Origin: a virus
Strand: one strand, 5' to 3'
DNA length: 48,885 bases
Virus record (IMG/VR): IMGVR_UViG_3300019776_000145
Coordinates: 1 to 48,885 of that record
Shown here in pieces: positions 41,527 to 48,885 of this stretch. Position 1 is the stretch's first letter. Every line of letters starts with the position of its first letter. Under the pieces are notes generated by a model, which was given only the letters and a program-made list of their open reading frames with translations, did not search any database and was not told the DNA's origin. The position numbers and the translations under genes were made by a program.

Positions 41527-42332
41527 TGCTACCTCTTGTGGACGGCGATATTCTACTCTATGAATTAGGGTATGCCGCTGAAGCATATTGGAAATACGAG
41601 GGAAGGGAGGGCATTCCTCCTTTCTCCTTTGTAGGAGATATGGCTGATACACGAATAGCAGAAATATGTTCAGCAGTTGAAGCAACTGAACAGCCAATCC
41701 TATTCTTCACTGGTAAAACTAATTTTAGAAATAGAATAGCAAAGCGACAGCAGTATAAAGAAAGAGAAGGACGTAAGCCCTTCCATTATTACAATCTCCG
41801 AGCGTATCTGAAAGGAAAGTATGACTGTAGAACAGAAGAAGGGTATGAAGCAGATGACCTCATGGCAATCGAGCAAACAAACAGACTCGTCCTTATTGAA
41901 GAACAAAAACAAAACATTGTTCACTCAATTATCTGCACAAGGGACAAAGACCTTCACAGTGTTCGTGGATGGCAGTATGGCTGGGAAGTACACAATCAGC
42001 CTTCATTCGGCCCCCTCTTTATTGAGTCGTTTGGAAGCATTAAACTGTCGAGTAATCGTAAGAAAGTCGAAGGTACAGGTTTTCTGTTCTTCGCAAGCCA
42101 ATTACTTACAGGTGATTCAGTTGATACAGTACCCGGTATTGACGGGTTCGGTCCTGTATCAGCTTTCAAAACGCTTGAAGGATGTACGACAAAGAAAGAA
42201 GCACTCCAAGCAGTCTTAAAAGAATATAAGAAGGCTTTTGGTATCCAAGGATATTCTGAAATGATTGAGCAAGGAAGGCTCCTTTGGATGTTAAGATCAT
42301 ATGACATACTCCCTATAAGGTGGAATACATGA
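41526..42332 (+). CDS. 5'-3' exonuclease, FEN/T7 gp6-like, 268 aa
   Basis: Flap endonuclease family: VDGDILLYE (Asp6, Asp8), GYEADDLMA (Glu108, Asp110, Asp111), TRDKDLH (Asp140, Asp142) and GDSVDTVPGIDGFGPVSA (about 198-215) with a final Asp and the helix-3-turn-helix that binds DNA. It would remove RNA primers and make recombinogenic ends. Start overlaps the SSB stop by one base (TAATG). Confidence 0.9.
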   Translation: MLPLVDGDILLYELGYAAEAYWKYEGREGIPPFSFVGDMADTRIAEICSAVEATEQPILFFTGKTNFRNRIAKRQQYKEREGRKPFHYYNLRAYLKGKYDCRTEEGYEADDLMAIEQTNRLVLIEEQKQNIVHSIICTRDKDLHSVRGWQYGWEVHNQPSFGPLFIESFGSIKLSSNRKKVEGTGFLFFASQLLTGDSVDTVPGIDGFGPVSAFKTLEGCTTKKEALQAVLKEYKKAFGIQGYSEMIEQGRLLWMLRSYDILPIRWNT

Positions 42333-42538
42333 AAACAATATTCTCATTGTATATGAGAGAGGTAGGAGCAACACGCTGGTACCCTTTGAACATCTATCCA
42401 GAGAAACCAACAGCATTAAAGCTCTCTGAGTTTGTTCCTGTCGAGATAACAGATGATCTCTTGTCTGTAGGTATTACTAAATTAGATGATACAGAATATT
42501 ATCTAAAGGAGGAAAAACTTGACCCCCTGCGTTCATGA
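42329..42538 (+). CDS. Hypothetical protein, 69 aa
   Basis: ATG 42329 (RBS AAGGTGG 5-6 nt upstream) overlaps the exonuclease stop by 4 nt. Product MKTIFSLYMREVGATRWYPL with an alternating hydrophobic pattern; ends charged. No family. Confidence 0.68.
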   Translation: MKTIFSLYMREVGATRWYPLNIYPEKPTALKLSEFVPVEITDDLLSVGITKLDDTEYYLKEEKLDPLRS

Positions 42539-42614
42539 TTATTATATTCTGGAAGGTAAAAAACACTTCCTAGTGTTAAAATGTAGACACTGCGGAAAGG
42601 TTGAATTTGCATAG
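42519..42614 (+). CDS. Mini zinc-binding protein, 31 aa
   Basis: TTG start with an excellent RBS AAAGGAGG (42505-42512) 6 nt upstream. The product has the ligand pattern C-V-H...CRHCGK: Cys4 and His6 near the start, CxxC after 17 residues, which would make a one-zinc knuckle. It overlaps both neighbours by 20 and 8 nt. The RBS cannot serve any other start. Confidence 0.62.
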   Translation: MTPCVHDYYILEGKKHFLVLKCRHCGKVEFA

Positions 42615-43002
42615 ACTTGATTTCAATGGAGGAAAATGGACTGAGGCTAGATTCAACAGCTTTATCAAAAGCATACTAAGATCGGGTTCTCGAAGATGGG
42701 AGCCTCGTTACTCAGTTCTTAATGAAGCGTGTATAGGTAAGAGGACAAATACCAGCACAGGTCGTCTAGCAAATCATTACACTTGTAATAGTTGTAAGGG
42801 TGACTTCCCTGCTAAAGAAGTACAGGTGGATCATATTGTTCCTATTATTGACCCTGAAGTTGGCTTTACGACTTGGGATGATGTAGTGTATAGGATGTTC
42901 TGCGAGAAAGATAAGCTACAGGTCTTGTGTAAAGACTGCCATTATAATAAAACTACTGCTGAGAAGCAGCAAGCAAAAGAAAGAAGGCTTAATGAAAAAT
43001 GA
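42607..43002 (+). CDS. HNH endonuclease, 131 aa
   Basis: TTG 42607 is preferred because GGAAAGG ends 6 nt upstream; TTG 42601 is an in-frame alternative. Zinc pairs CNSCKG and CKDC flank the HNH core QVDHIVPI (His catalytic) and CHYNKTTAEK. It is not in an intron and lies among replication genes, so it may serve phage DNA processing instead of homing. T7 has endonuclease gp3 in a similar functional place, but of another fold. Confidence 0.83.
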   Translation: MHRLDFNGGKWTEARFNSFIKSILRSGSRRWEPRYSVLNEACIGKRTNTSTGRLANHYTCNSCKGDFPAKEVQVDHIVPIIDPEVGFTTWDDVVYRMFCEKDKLQVLCKDCHYNKTTAEKQQAKERRLNEK

Positions 43003-43240
43003 ATTCAAAGGTTATTCATTATTTAACGACATTGAAGATGTTACCTTACGAGATCGGAACCGAGCAGTGATTCTGACAAACTTAATGGAAAGTAATATTG
43101 ATAAGGCAACACGTAAAATCAATATTAAAGGTACATCCCTCATCCTTGGTTATTTCTCAACTATCCCAGAAGATCAACGTCAGAATGTTGAAACTCTATT
43201 CAAACAGGAGGCTACTCGCCGTGGGTTCATCGGGGCTTAA
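42992..43240 (+). CDS. Hypothetical protein, 82 aa
   Basis: Overlaps the HNH gene by 11 nt. Helical, charged, starting MKNEFKGYSLFNDIEDVTLR and ending TRRGFIGA. No family recognised. Confidence 0.7.
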   Translation: MKNEFKGYSLFNDIEDVTLRDRNRAVILTNLMESNIDKATRKINIKGTSLILGYFSTIPEDQRQNVETLFKQEATRRGFIGA

Positions 43241-43553
43241 ATATGACGCAGGTAAGCCTAGGCTAGACTTAATAGACCCTCTAGCAATAGAGGGACTTGC
43301 CAATGTACTAGGTTTCGGGGCACAGAAGTATTCAGCACATAACTGGCGTAACGGTATTCAGTATTCTCGATTGATTGCTGCATTGTTACGACATACGTTT
43401 GCAATCTTACGAGGAGAAACTATAGACCCCGAGTCTGGCTTGCCTCATATTGACCATGTAGGATGTTGCTGGATGTTCCTATCCAATCTTATGAAAACTC
43501 GTCCTGACATGGATGATTTACACAAATCGGAGAAAACTAATGAATCTAACTGA
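43221..43553 (+). CDS. dATP/dGTP pyrophosphohydrolase-like protein (MazZ/DUF5664 type), 110 aa
   Basis: GTG 43221 is chosen: AGGAGG at 43206-43211 is 9 nt upstream, and the conserved domain begins at once with SSGLKYDAGKPRLDLI. Further landmarks are GAQKYSAHNWRNG, LLRHTFAILRGE and ESGLPHIDHVGC. These match the all-alpha dATP/dGTP diphosphohydrolase N-terminal family, which includes the MazZ proteins of phages with 2-aminoadenine. It would hydrolyse purine dNTPs to dNMPs, next to ThyX and ribonucleotide reductase. No PurZ gene is present, so a full Z-base pathway is not supported. Confidence 0.8.
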   Translation: MGSSGLKYDAGKPRLDLIDPLAIEGLANVLGFGAQKYSAHNWRNGIQYSRLIAALLRHTFAILRGETIDPESGLPHIDHVGCCWMFLSNLMKTRPDMDDLHKSEKTNESN

Positions 43554-43929
43554 TGTTATTACATCATATCGTGGAGGTGTACTTGATAACCCGTATCAAG
43601 GAGAGCATAAAAAAGTGTTGTTCGTATGTAGTGCTGGAATCTTACGAAGCGCCACTGCTGCTAGGATATATGCCGGTAAGTACAACACTCGTAGCTGTGG
43701 AACGTATGATATTGCTCTTATCCAGATTAGTTCCAACTTAGTGTTGTGGGCTGATGAAATTGTATTTGTAAATCAAGAGAATTACAATATGTTCAAGGGA
43801 ATGATTGATGATGATGAATTGTTTGATCGTCTCTCAGCTAAGATTAAAGTGTTGAATATTCCAGATAAATATCCTCACATGCATCCAGAATTGATTAAGG
43901 CTTTTGAGGAGCAATATGAAGCGATCTGA
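43540..43929 (+). CDS. Low-molecular-weight phosphatase-like protein, 129 aa
   Basis: ATG 43540 overlaps the previous stop by 14 nt. VLFVCSAGILRSATAARI (26-43) is the Cys-x5-Arg-Ser P-loop (Cys30, Arg36) of LMW protein tyrosine phosphatases and arsenate reductases. A later IPDKYPHMHPEL may hold the general-acid Asp. It could act on phosphoproteins or nucleotides; its neighbours favour a nucleotide or signalling role, not arsenate. Confidence 0.78.
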   Translation: MNLTDVITSYRGGVLDNPYQGEHKKVLFVCSAGILRSATAARIYAGKYNTRSCGTYDIALIQISSNLVLWADEIVFVNQENYNMFKGMIDDDELFDRLSAKIKVLNIPDKYPHMHPELIKAFEEQYEAI

Positions 43930-44587
43930 TATTGAAGTGACACTTGTTGATTCAATGGGTTCTGACTTGTCAGTGGTTAATGCAGCTAGGGTTTCCTTTA
44001 ATAAGGACTCCCTGCTGTACACAGATGAGCAAAATGAAAAGTTAATTTCATACTTAGCACGTAATAAACACACTTCCCCTTTCAATCACGCATTCCTCTC
44101 TGTACGTGTAAAGGCTCCTACCTTTGTGGCAAGGCAGTTAGTTAAACATAAGTTTATGCCTTGGAATGAAGTGAGCAGGCGTTATGTAGATGATGAGCCT
44201 GAGTTTTATTTACCAGAGGTATATCGTAAGAAAGCTGATAATGTAAAGCAGGGAAGTTCTGATGAGCAAGTATATGGTCTTCAGGATGAATATGGGCAAC
44301 GTCATCTGATTTACCGATGTGTTGAATACATCGCAGAGCAGAACTTAATGTTATACAAAGACATGCTAACAGCGGGTGTATGTCCAGAACAAGCTCGTAT
44401 GGTGTTACCTCTTAACACAATGACAGAATGGGTTTGGTCAGGAAGCCTAGGGGCTTTTGCAGATATGCTCAAGCTTCGCTTAGACCCTCATACACAATAT
44501 GAATCCCGTATTGTTGCTCAGAAGATAGAGGCCATTGTATCTTCCCTTTTCCCTATTAGCCTCAAGGCTCTATTGGAGAACAAATGA
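43916..44587 (+). CDS. thyX: Flavin-dependent thymidylate synthase ThyX, 223 aa
   Basis: Makes dTMP from dUMP with methylene-tetrahydrofolate, FAD and NADPH. Landmarks: SVVNAARVSF (19-28), HTSPFNHAF (52-60), KHKFMPWNEVSRRY (77-90), PEQARMVLPLN. The family signature is R-H-R-x7-S; here it is K77-H78-K79-x7-S87, with spacing kept. RBS GAGGAG before ATG 43916; overlaps both neighbours. Length is normal. Confidence 0.92.
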   Translation: MKRSDIEVTLVDSMGSDLSVVNAARVSFNKDSLLYTDEQNEKLISYLARNKHTSPFNHAFLSVRVKAPTFVARQLVKHKFMPWNEVSRRYVDDEPEFYLPEVYRKKADNVKQGSSDEQVYGLQDEYGQRHLIYRCVEYIAEQNLMLYKDMLTAGVCPEQARMVLPLNTMTEWVWSGSLGAFADMLKLRLDPHTQYESRIVAQKIEAIVSSLFPISLKALLENK

Positions 44588-45354
44588 CACGTAAGAAAAT
44601 CTTAGTTGTATTTGATACACAGGTTAAATCAGGAATTGATTTGTCCTATCTGAGTCATATTGGTCAATACATCATTGACAAGAAACCAGATATTATTGTA
44701 CATATTGGAGATCATTGGGACATGCCAAGTCTCTCCTCTTATGACATTGGTAAGAAGACATTTGAAGGACGGCGCTACCGCAATGACATTGAAATGGGTA
44801 ATATTGGGATGGGGCTTCTTATGCAAGCCACTGAAGAATACAACTACAATGCCAAGCGTAATGCTAAGAAGCAATATAGGCCAGAGAAACATTTCTTCAT
44901 GGGTAATCATGAGCATCGTATTGTACGAGCAATCAACGATGACCCTAAGCTAGATGGTACAATCGGACTGAGTGACCTAAATCTCAAGGGATGGGAAGTA
45001 CATCCATTCTTGGAGGTCGGTATTATTGAGGGGATTGCATTCTCTCACTACTTCACCACTGGCACTATGGGACGGCCAGCCACCACAGCTTCAGCCCTCC
45101 TGTCTAAGAAACATCAATCATGTATTGCTGGTCATCAACAAGGAAGACAGGTAGCTACAGCATATAAAGCAGATGGTTCCCCAATCACTGCAATTATCTG
45201 TGGCTCCTCCTATCCACATGATGAAGACTATCTCGGAGCACAGGGTAATAAGCATTGGAGAGGTATTGCTATGCTTCATGAAGTAGACAATGGCTCCTTC
45301 GATGAAATGTTTATTAGCTTGGAATATCTTAAACGTAAGTATAAAGAGAGTTGA
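44584..45354 (+). CDS. Calcineurin-like metallophosphoesterase, 256 aa
   Basis: Motifs in order: FDTQ (Asp11, Gln13), HIGDHWD (Asp43, Asp46), MGNHEHR (about 108-114), a later SHYF and AGHQQGRQ. They match DxH, GDxxD, GNHE, H and GHxH of the two-metal phosphoesterase fold, except that Gln replaces His in the first and last motifs. It may be a nuclease or a nucleotide phosphatase. ATGA coupling to thyX. Confidence 0.85.
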   Translation: MTRKKILVVFDTQVKSGIDLSYLSHIGQYIIDKKPDIIVHIGDHWDMPSLSSYDIGKKTFEGRRYRNDIEMGNIGMGLLMQATEEYNYNAKRNAKKQYRPEKHFFMGNHEHRIVRAINDDPKLDGTIGLSDLNLKGWEVHPFLEVGIIEGIAFSHYFTTGTMGRPATTASALLSKKHQSCIAGHQQGRQVATAYKADGSPITAIICGSSYPHDEDYLGAQGNKHWRGIAMLHEVDNGSFDEMFISLEYLKRKYKES

Positions 45355-45355
45355 T

Positions 45356-45577
45356 ATGAAGTCTGTAAAAGGTTCTTATTTTGCTAGTAAATCGTCTGGA
45401 CTAAAATCTGATTTAAAAAGACATTCTCTTGAAGAGAAAGATTTGATAGATAAAATTGAGGAGGCTTCTAAAGAAGGGAACGAGCGTGGTGTACGAGTTT
45501 ATAAACACTTTCTCAACATACTTTTAGAAAGTAAATCTAAATTAACATCACAAATTGGAAAAGTCAAAGGAAACTAA
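45356..45577 (+). CDS. Small Lys-rich protein, 73 aa
   Basis: ATG 45356 follows the previous stop by 1 nt (the longer frame starts inside that gene without an RBS). MKSVKGSYFASKSSGLKSDL and a Lys/Glu helix. Its stop abuts the TTG of the reductase. Function unknown. Confidence 0.68.
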   Translation: MKSVKGSYFASKSSGLKSDLKRHSLEEKDLIDKIEEASKEGNERGVRVYKHFLNILLESKSKLTSQIGKVKGN

Positions 45578-47566
45578 TTGAGAACAAAAGAGCAATCATT
45601 ACGTAGCAAGCTTATCGCTCGGCGCACATACAACAGGGCTCTTGATGAAAAGGGGTCTGTATTTGAGACATTTGAGCAAACAGTTGATCGTGTTATTGGT
45701 CATCAGAAATGGCTGTGGGATCGTGCTGACCCAGTTAAGAAGCATGAAACTTATGAATACAGAGAGAAGATGCTTGCTGAATTGGATGAACTTCGTCAGT
45801 TAATGCTAGAACGTAAAGTGCTAATGTCTGGACGTACTCTCTGGCTAGGCGGAACAGATGTAGCAAAGCGACGAGAAGCCTCTCAGTTCAACTGTAGCTT
45901 CACGGTTGTAGAGAGTGTCTATGATGTTGTTGACGTGCTCTGGTTGCTTATGCAGGGCTGTGGAGTGGGGTTTAAACCAGTAGTAGGTCAGCTCACTGGA
46001 TTCCATAAACCAATTAAAGAAGTTACATTGATTCGATCAGTAAGGACAGAAAAAGGTGGAGAACAAAACAACTCAGAATCATATGATGGAACAACTAACA
46101 CTTGGACAATACGAGTCGGAGACTCAGCAGAAGCTTGGAGCAAAGCCATCGGTAAGCTGGTCGCTCATAAGTTTCCCGCCGATAAACTTGTATTCGATCT
46201 TTCACAGATCAGACCATCCGGTGAAAGGCTCAAAGGATATGGATGGATTTCTTCAGGAGACGAAAGCTTAGCCAAAGCCTTGCTGAAGATTACAGAGATA
46301 TTAAATAAACGTGCAGGGAATTTGCTATCACGTATTGATATTCTCGACTTAGTGAATTGGCTTGGGACAATCCTGTCTTCTCGGCGTTCTGCTGAAATTG
46401 CTTTATTTGAATATGGCGAACAAGAATGGGAAGAATTCACAGTAGCTAAACGGAATTGGTGGGAAGGAAATGAGCAAAGAGCACAATCTAACAATTCTCT
46501 ATTATTCAAACAAAAGCCGTCACGGAAAGAACTGGAACATATCTTTGCACTCATGGTTGAATCTGGGGGCAGTGAACCGGGCTTTATTAATGCGGAAGCT
46601 GCAACAAAGAGAGCGCCTTGGTTCAAAGGAGTAAATCCCTGTGCTGAGATATTGCTTGGTAATAAATCATTCTGTAATCTGACGGAGGTAGATGTTGGTA
46701 AGTTTAAAGGAGACAGTAGCGGATTGCAACGAGCTTTACACATTGTTGCCAGAGCCAACTACAGACAAACCTGTGTTAATCTGCTTGACGGAATTCTTCA
46801 AGAAGCGTGGCATCTCAATAATGAGTTTCTACGATTATGCGGGGTGGGGCTTACAGGTATTACACGTAGGCCTGACCTTTCCGAATATGACTTCAGTGTG
46901 CTGCAAAGAATTGCCATTGCAGGAGCTTACAGCATGGCTGACGAATTGCAATTACCACGTCCTAAGAACATCACAACGATTAAACCAAGTGGAACGCTCA
47001 GTAAAGTTATGGATACAACTGAGGGGATGCACAAGCCACTAGGTAAGTATATTTTCAATAATGTCAATTTTGGTAAGCACGATCCTTTAGTCCCCATGTG
47101 TCGTTCTGCTGGATATAAAGTTATTGATAATCCTTCAGACAGTGAAGCAGTGCTGATTACATTCCCTGTAAAATGGGATGACGTACCTTTCGATTCATAT
47201 GAAGGAATGGAGGTTAATCTAGAATCAGCAGTATCTCAGCTAGAGCGTTACAAGCTTCTGATGACTAGCTGGTGTCAACAGAACGTATCAGCTACAATCA
47301 GTTATTCTGTTTCAGAAGTTCCAGAGATTGTTGATTGGTTGCTTAACAATTGGGATAATTATGTTGGTGTAAGTTTCTTGTTCAGAGCTGATCCAACTAA
47401 ACGTGCTAAGGACTTGGGTTACTTATATCTTCCTCAGGAGGTTGTAACTCAGAGTGAATATGAAGAATACGTTCATAAACTCCAACCAATAGAATTAGAC
47501 AAAGCTAATAATATTGATGCAGTATTAGAAGATGAATGTGCAACAGGTGCTTGTCCAATTCGATAG
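45578..47566 (+). CDS. Adenosylcobalamin-dependent ribonucleoside-triphosphate reductase (class II), 662 aa
   Basis: Converts NTPs to dNTPs with vitamin B12 coenzyme. The TTG start has RBS AAAGGA 6 nt upstream. Active-site residues: Cys106 (FNCSF), thiyl Cys355 and Glu357 (NPCAEI), Cys366 (SFCNL), and the C-terminal reducing pair CATGAC. The 355/357/366 spacing equals 408/410/419 of the Lactobacillus leichmannii enzyme, which is monomeric. KPSGTLSKVMDTTEGMH and the preceding loops complete the barrel. It is shorter than that enzyme (739). Independence of oxygen and of a separate radical-generating subunit suits a phage. Confidence 0.92.
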   Translation: MRTKEQSLRSKLIARRTYNRALDEKGSVFETFEQTVDRVIGHQKWLWDRADPVKKHETYEYREKMLAELDELRQLMLERKVLMSGRTLWLGGTDVAKRREASQFNCSFTVVESVYDVVDVLWLLMQGCGVGFKPVVGQLTGFHKPIKEVTLIRSVRTEKGGEQNNSESYDGTTNTWTIRVGDSAEAWSKAIGKLVAHKFPADKLVFDLSQIRPSGERLKGYGWISSGDESLAKALLKITEILNKRAGNLLSRIDILDLVNWLGTILSSRRSAEIALFEYGEQEWEEFTVAKRNWWEGNEQRAQSNNSLLFKQKPSRKELEHIFALMVESGGSEPGFINAEAATKRAPWFKGVNPCAEILLGNKSFCNLTEVDVGKFKGDSSGLQRALHIVARANYRQTCVNLLDGILQEAWHLNNEFLRLCGVGLTGITRRPDLSEYDFSVLQRIAIAGAYSMADELQLPRPKNITTIKPSGTLSKVMDTTEGMHKPLGKYIFNNVNFGKHDPLVPMCRSAGYKVIDNPSDSEAVLITFPVKWDDVPFDSYEGMEVNLESAVSQLERYKLLMTSWCQQNVSATISYSVSEVPEIVDWLLNNWDNYVGVSFLFRADPTKRAKDLGYLYLPQEVVTQSEYEEYVHKLQPIELDKANNIDAVLEDECATGACPIR

Positions 47567-47573
47567 ATAATAA

Positions 47574-47610
47574 AAAACCCCCAAGTCCATTTAAGGATTC
47601 TGGGGGTTTT
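47574..47610. terminator. Bidirectional rho-independent terminator between convergent blocks
   Basis: AAAACCCCC (47574-47582) pairs with GGGGGTTTT (47602-47610), extended inward by about 6 further pairs with one bulged C and one G-U. A-runs on the left and T-runs on the right make it work in both directions. It starts 7 nt after the reductase stop and ends 10 nt before the stop of the minus-strand gene. Confidence 0.88.
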
Positions 47611-47620
47611 GTCTTTTATA

Positions 47621-48499
47621 CTACCTAATCTTAGGGCACGTTAGAAAGAAACTATCTATAGTGAATACACGAGTAAGTTGTGTTGCTCCATTTGCACCTG
47701 TAAGTGTCACCTGAAGTCCAAGCCCAAGCGTGTGCTTAGGATCAGAGGGGGCTGTTCCAAACATATCATTTATAACCGCCCCGCTGAATCCTGTCCATTT
47801 ATTTAATACACCAGAGAACTCTACAGTGGAAGTTGTGGAATTAGTAATTGAATATACCAGTTGTCCATTTGTTGTATCAACAGCAAGAACATAAACTTGG
47901 CCAGTACTCAGTGTACCAATCAAATCCTTCCTCAAGAATGACCCATTTATTTCCCTATTTGCAAAATAAATATCCCTGTTCTTAATTAAGAATCCTGAAT
48001 ATCCTTGGGTCGATCCATCTGCATCATAGTTAGCTGCATTGTAGAGGGTACTCATCCAACCAATTACAACAACCCTGGTGGGAACATCTGCTTCCAAAAC
48101 AAACCGATATTCTGCTTTATAACCATTAATAAAGCATGCTTTACTTCTTCCGTTTGTTCTATTAAGTACGTACCTCATATAAGAACCTGTTGCTGCATTT
48201 GCATCAAAATTAACAGACAGGTTGCCTAGTGTACCAGTGATGTCATTCTGAAATGCTCCATTAGTATCTGAAAGGGTTACACCTGTGCTCCCGACAGACA
48301 CGAAGTTAGTCATATGACCTGTCGTCCAAGAACCTGACCCCCTGTCGAAATCCTCAAATACTGTAAAAGAGTTATAAGCTTGGGGTGTAATTGGGGTAGA
48401 TGGATAACCTTCGTCTAGGAATAATTTACGTCTATCGTTAATAGATATTGAATTATATTTCTCTAGTGATTTAAACTCTGAGTCATTTAAGTTTGCCAT
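47621..48499 (-). CDS. Probable tail/appendage protein, 292 aa
   Basis: Last gene of the late block. A short helical N-terminus (SLEKYNSISINDRRKLFLDE) is followed by a beta-rich domain of about 240 residues, full of Thr, Gly and Ser with strands such as FTVFEDFDRGSGSWTTGHMT, which looks like a jelly-roll or lectin-type carbohydrate-binding fold. It may be a second receptor-binding protein or a virion decoration protein. Family not recognised; it overlaps the HNH-like gene by one base. Confidence 0.62.
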   Translation of the reverse strand: MANLNDSEFKSLEKYNSISINDRRKLFLDEGYPSTPITPQAYNSFTVFEDFDRGSGSWTTGHMTNFVSVGSTGVTLSDTNGAFQNDITGTLGNLSVNFDANAATGSYMRYVLNRTNGRSKACFINGYKAEYRFVLEADVPTRVVVIGWMSTLYNAANYDADGSTQGYSGFLIKNRDIYFANREINGSFLRKDLIGTLSTGQVYVLAVDTTNGQLVYSITNSTTSTVEFSGVLNKWTGFSGAVINDMFGTAPSDPKHTLGLGLQVTLTGANGATQLTRVFTIDSFFLTCPKIR

Positions 48500-48774
48500 T
48501 ATTTCCTTTTTTTCCGGGGGTCATATTGATTCATAGCTCTATTCTTTGATTTAGAAATAGCTTGTAGGTTTTTACTAGATTTATCAGAAGTGTTATGATT
48601 TTTGTGGTCTACATCTTTACCGTCTCCTTTCCTCACCTTCCCTTCTTTAGCCATCTTAGCACGAGATGCGTTTCTCTCTGCCCTGCGTTTCTTCTGTTCT
48701 GGAGAACTATTATATGCTCTCTGACGAATAGAATCAGCAGTCGCACCCTTCTTATATTGTCCTTTTTTAGGCAT
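48499..48774 (-). CDS. HNH-like basic protein, 91 aa
   Basis: Very rich in Lys/Arg. The segment DVDHKNHNTSDKSSKNLQ then SKSKNRAMN resembles the central part of HNH nucleases (DH...N...NL...N), which phage annotations call HNH endonuclease. The N-terminal zinc pairs of other HNH types are absent. It lies in the virion operon, 1 nt after the transglycosylase stop, so a virion DNA-binding role is also possible. Confidence 0.66.
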   Translation of the reverse strand: MPKKGQYKKGATADSIRQRAYNSSPEQKKRRAERNASRAKMAKEGKVRKGDGKDVDHKNHNTSDKSSKNLQAISKSKNRAMNQYDPRKKRK

Positions 48775-48775
48775 A

Positions 48776-48885
48776 TTATTTCCTTAATACTTTTAACAGA
48801 TAATCTTTTGTCTCAGATGGAAGGTGTTGCTTCCAAGAGTCAGGATATTTCTTAATAAGCCTGTCAACCGTCCCTACCCCAGCAT
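48776..48885 (-). CDS. Lytic transglycosylase, C-terminal part (continues at base 537-1)
   Basis: Codons 180-208 and the stop of the transglycosylase lie at 48865-48776; bases 48866-48885 repeat the beginning of the window. The last 29 residues, from DRLIKKYPDSWKQHLPSETK to the end KVLRK, are the usual closing helix of SLT domains. The TAA at 48776-48778 is 1 nt before the HNH-like gene. Confidence 0.92.
   Translation of the reverse strand, partial: AGVGTVDRLIKKYPDSWKQHLPSETKDYLLKVLRK
48866..48885. repeat. Terminal overlap, right copy
   Basis: Identical to bases 1-20. Removing one copy closes the circle. Confidence 0.93.

Noticed and set aside
42601-43002. HNH gene 42607-43002 as a second intron endonuclease
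   Set aside because: Neighbouring genes are intact and overlap it; no group I core is seen around it.
43221-43553. Complete Z-genome (2-aminoadenine) pathway
   Set aside because: No PurZ and no recognisable DatZ; the polymerase is T7-like. Only the MazZ-like hydrolase is present.
1-48885. 20-bp terminal identity as cohesive ends or a true terminal repeat
   Set aside because: It falls in the middle of a transglycosylase coding sequence that is restored by joining; assembly overlap is the simpler reading.
1-48885. tRNA genes, CRISPR arrays, integrase or repressor, insertion sequences
   Set aside because: None seen by eye on either strand; a tRNAscan or HMM search would be needed to exclude weak cases.

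Overview
The window is a complete genome of a tailed, most probably podovirus-type, double-stranded DNA phage. The first 20 bases are repeated exactly as the last 20 (1-20 and 48866-48885). One lytic transglycosylase gene runs in frame across that junction, so the contig is a circularised, arbitrarily opened assembly of about 48,865 bp. I see no integrase, repressor, tRNA, CRISPR array or transposase, so a strictly lytic life is likely. The short-tailed morphology is inferred from the T7-like order portal, scaffold, capsid, tail tube A, tail tube B, internal virion proteins, and from the absence of sheath or tape-measure genes. Host-like sigma70 promoters, rrn-like boxA motifs and a Rz/Rz1 spanin pair point to a Gram-negative host; the genus cannot be read from the sequence.

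Layout: two convergent gene blocks. The minus-strand late block runs from 21418 down through base 1 and on from 48885 to 47621: tail fibre, holin, SAR endolysin, Rz/Rz1, terminase small and large subunits, portal, scaffold, capsid, tail tubes, ejection proteins, transglycosylase, an HNH-like protein and a tail-type protein. The plus-strand early/middle block runs from 22841 to 47566. The blocks diverge from a 1.4-kb gene-free region (21419-22840) and meet at a bidirectional terminator (47574-47610). From memory this plan, with an intron-bearing DNA polymerase, recalls LUZ24/PaP3-like phages, while the sigma factor and amidoligases recall phiEco32; I could not test either by search.

The plus block opens with a long leader holding two sigma70-type promoters and an RNA element of about 220 nt. 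This element is closed by a 13-bp long-range stem and flanked by two identical rrn-boxA-like sequences. Then come small early genes and a tandem array of ten related genes of about 85-100 codons (25786-28379), most of which overlap by exactly 17 or 8 nt.

Next is a peptide-ligase cassette (28578-35070): an unknown 410-aa protein, a gamma-glutamyl-hydrolase-like class I glutamine amidotransferase, a class II amidotransferase, two glutamine-synthetase-fold amidoligases, an unknown protein and an ATP-grasp ligase. Its product is unknown, and it is the most interesting enzymatic system in the window.

The replication module follows: TOPRIM primase-helicase with a decayed zinc domain, ECF-like sigma factor, family A DNA polymerase split by a group I intron carrying an HNH homing endonuclease, SSB-like protein, T7 gp6-like exonuclease and HNH nuclease. 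Nucleotide metabolism genes complete the block: a dATP/dGTP pyrophosphohydrolase-like protein, ThyX, and an adenosylcobalamin-dependent class II ribonucleotide reductase. No single-subunit RNA polymerase is present, so transcription probably uses host RNA polymerase, later redirected by the phage sigma factor.
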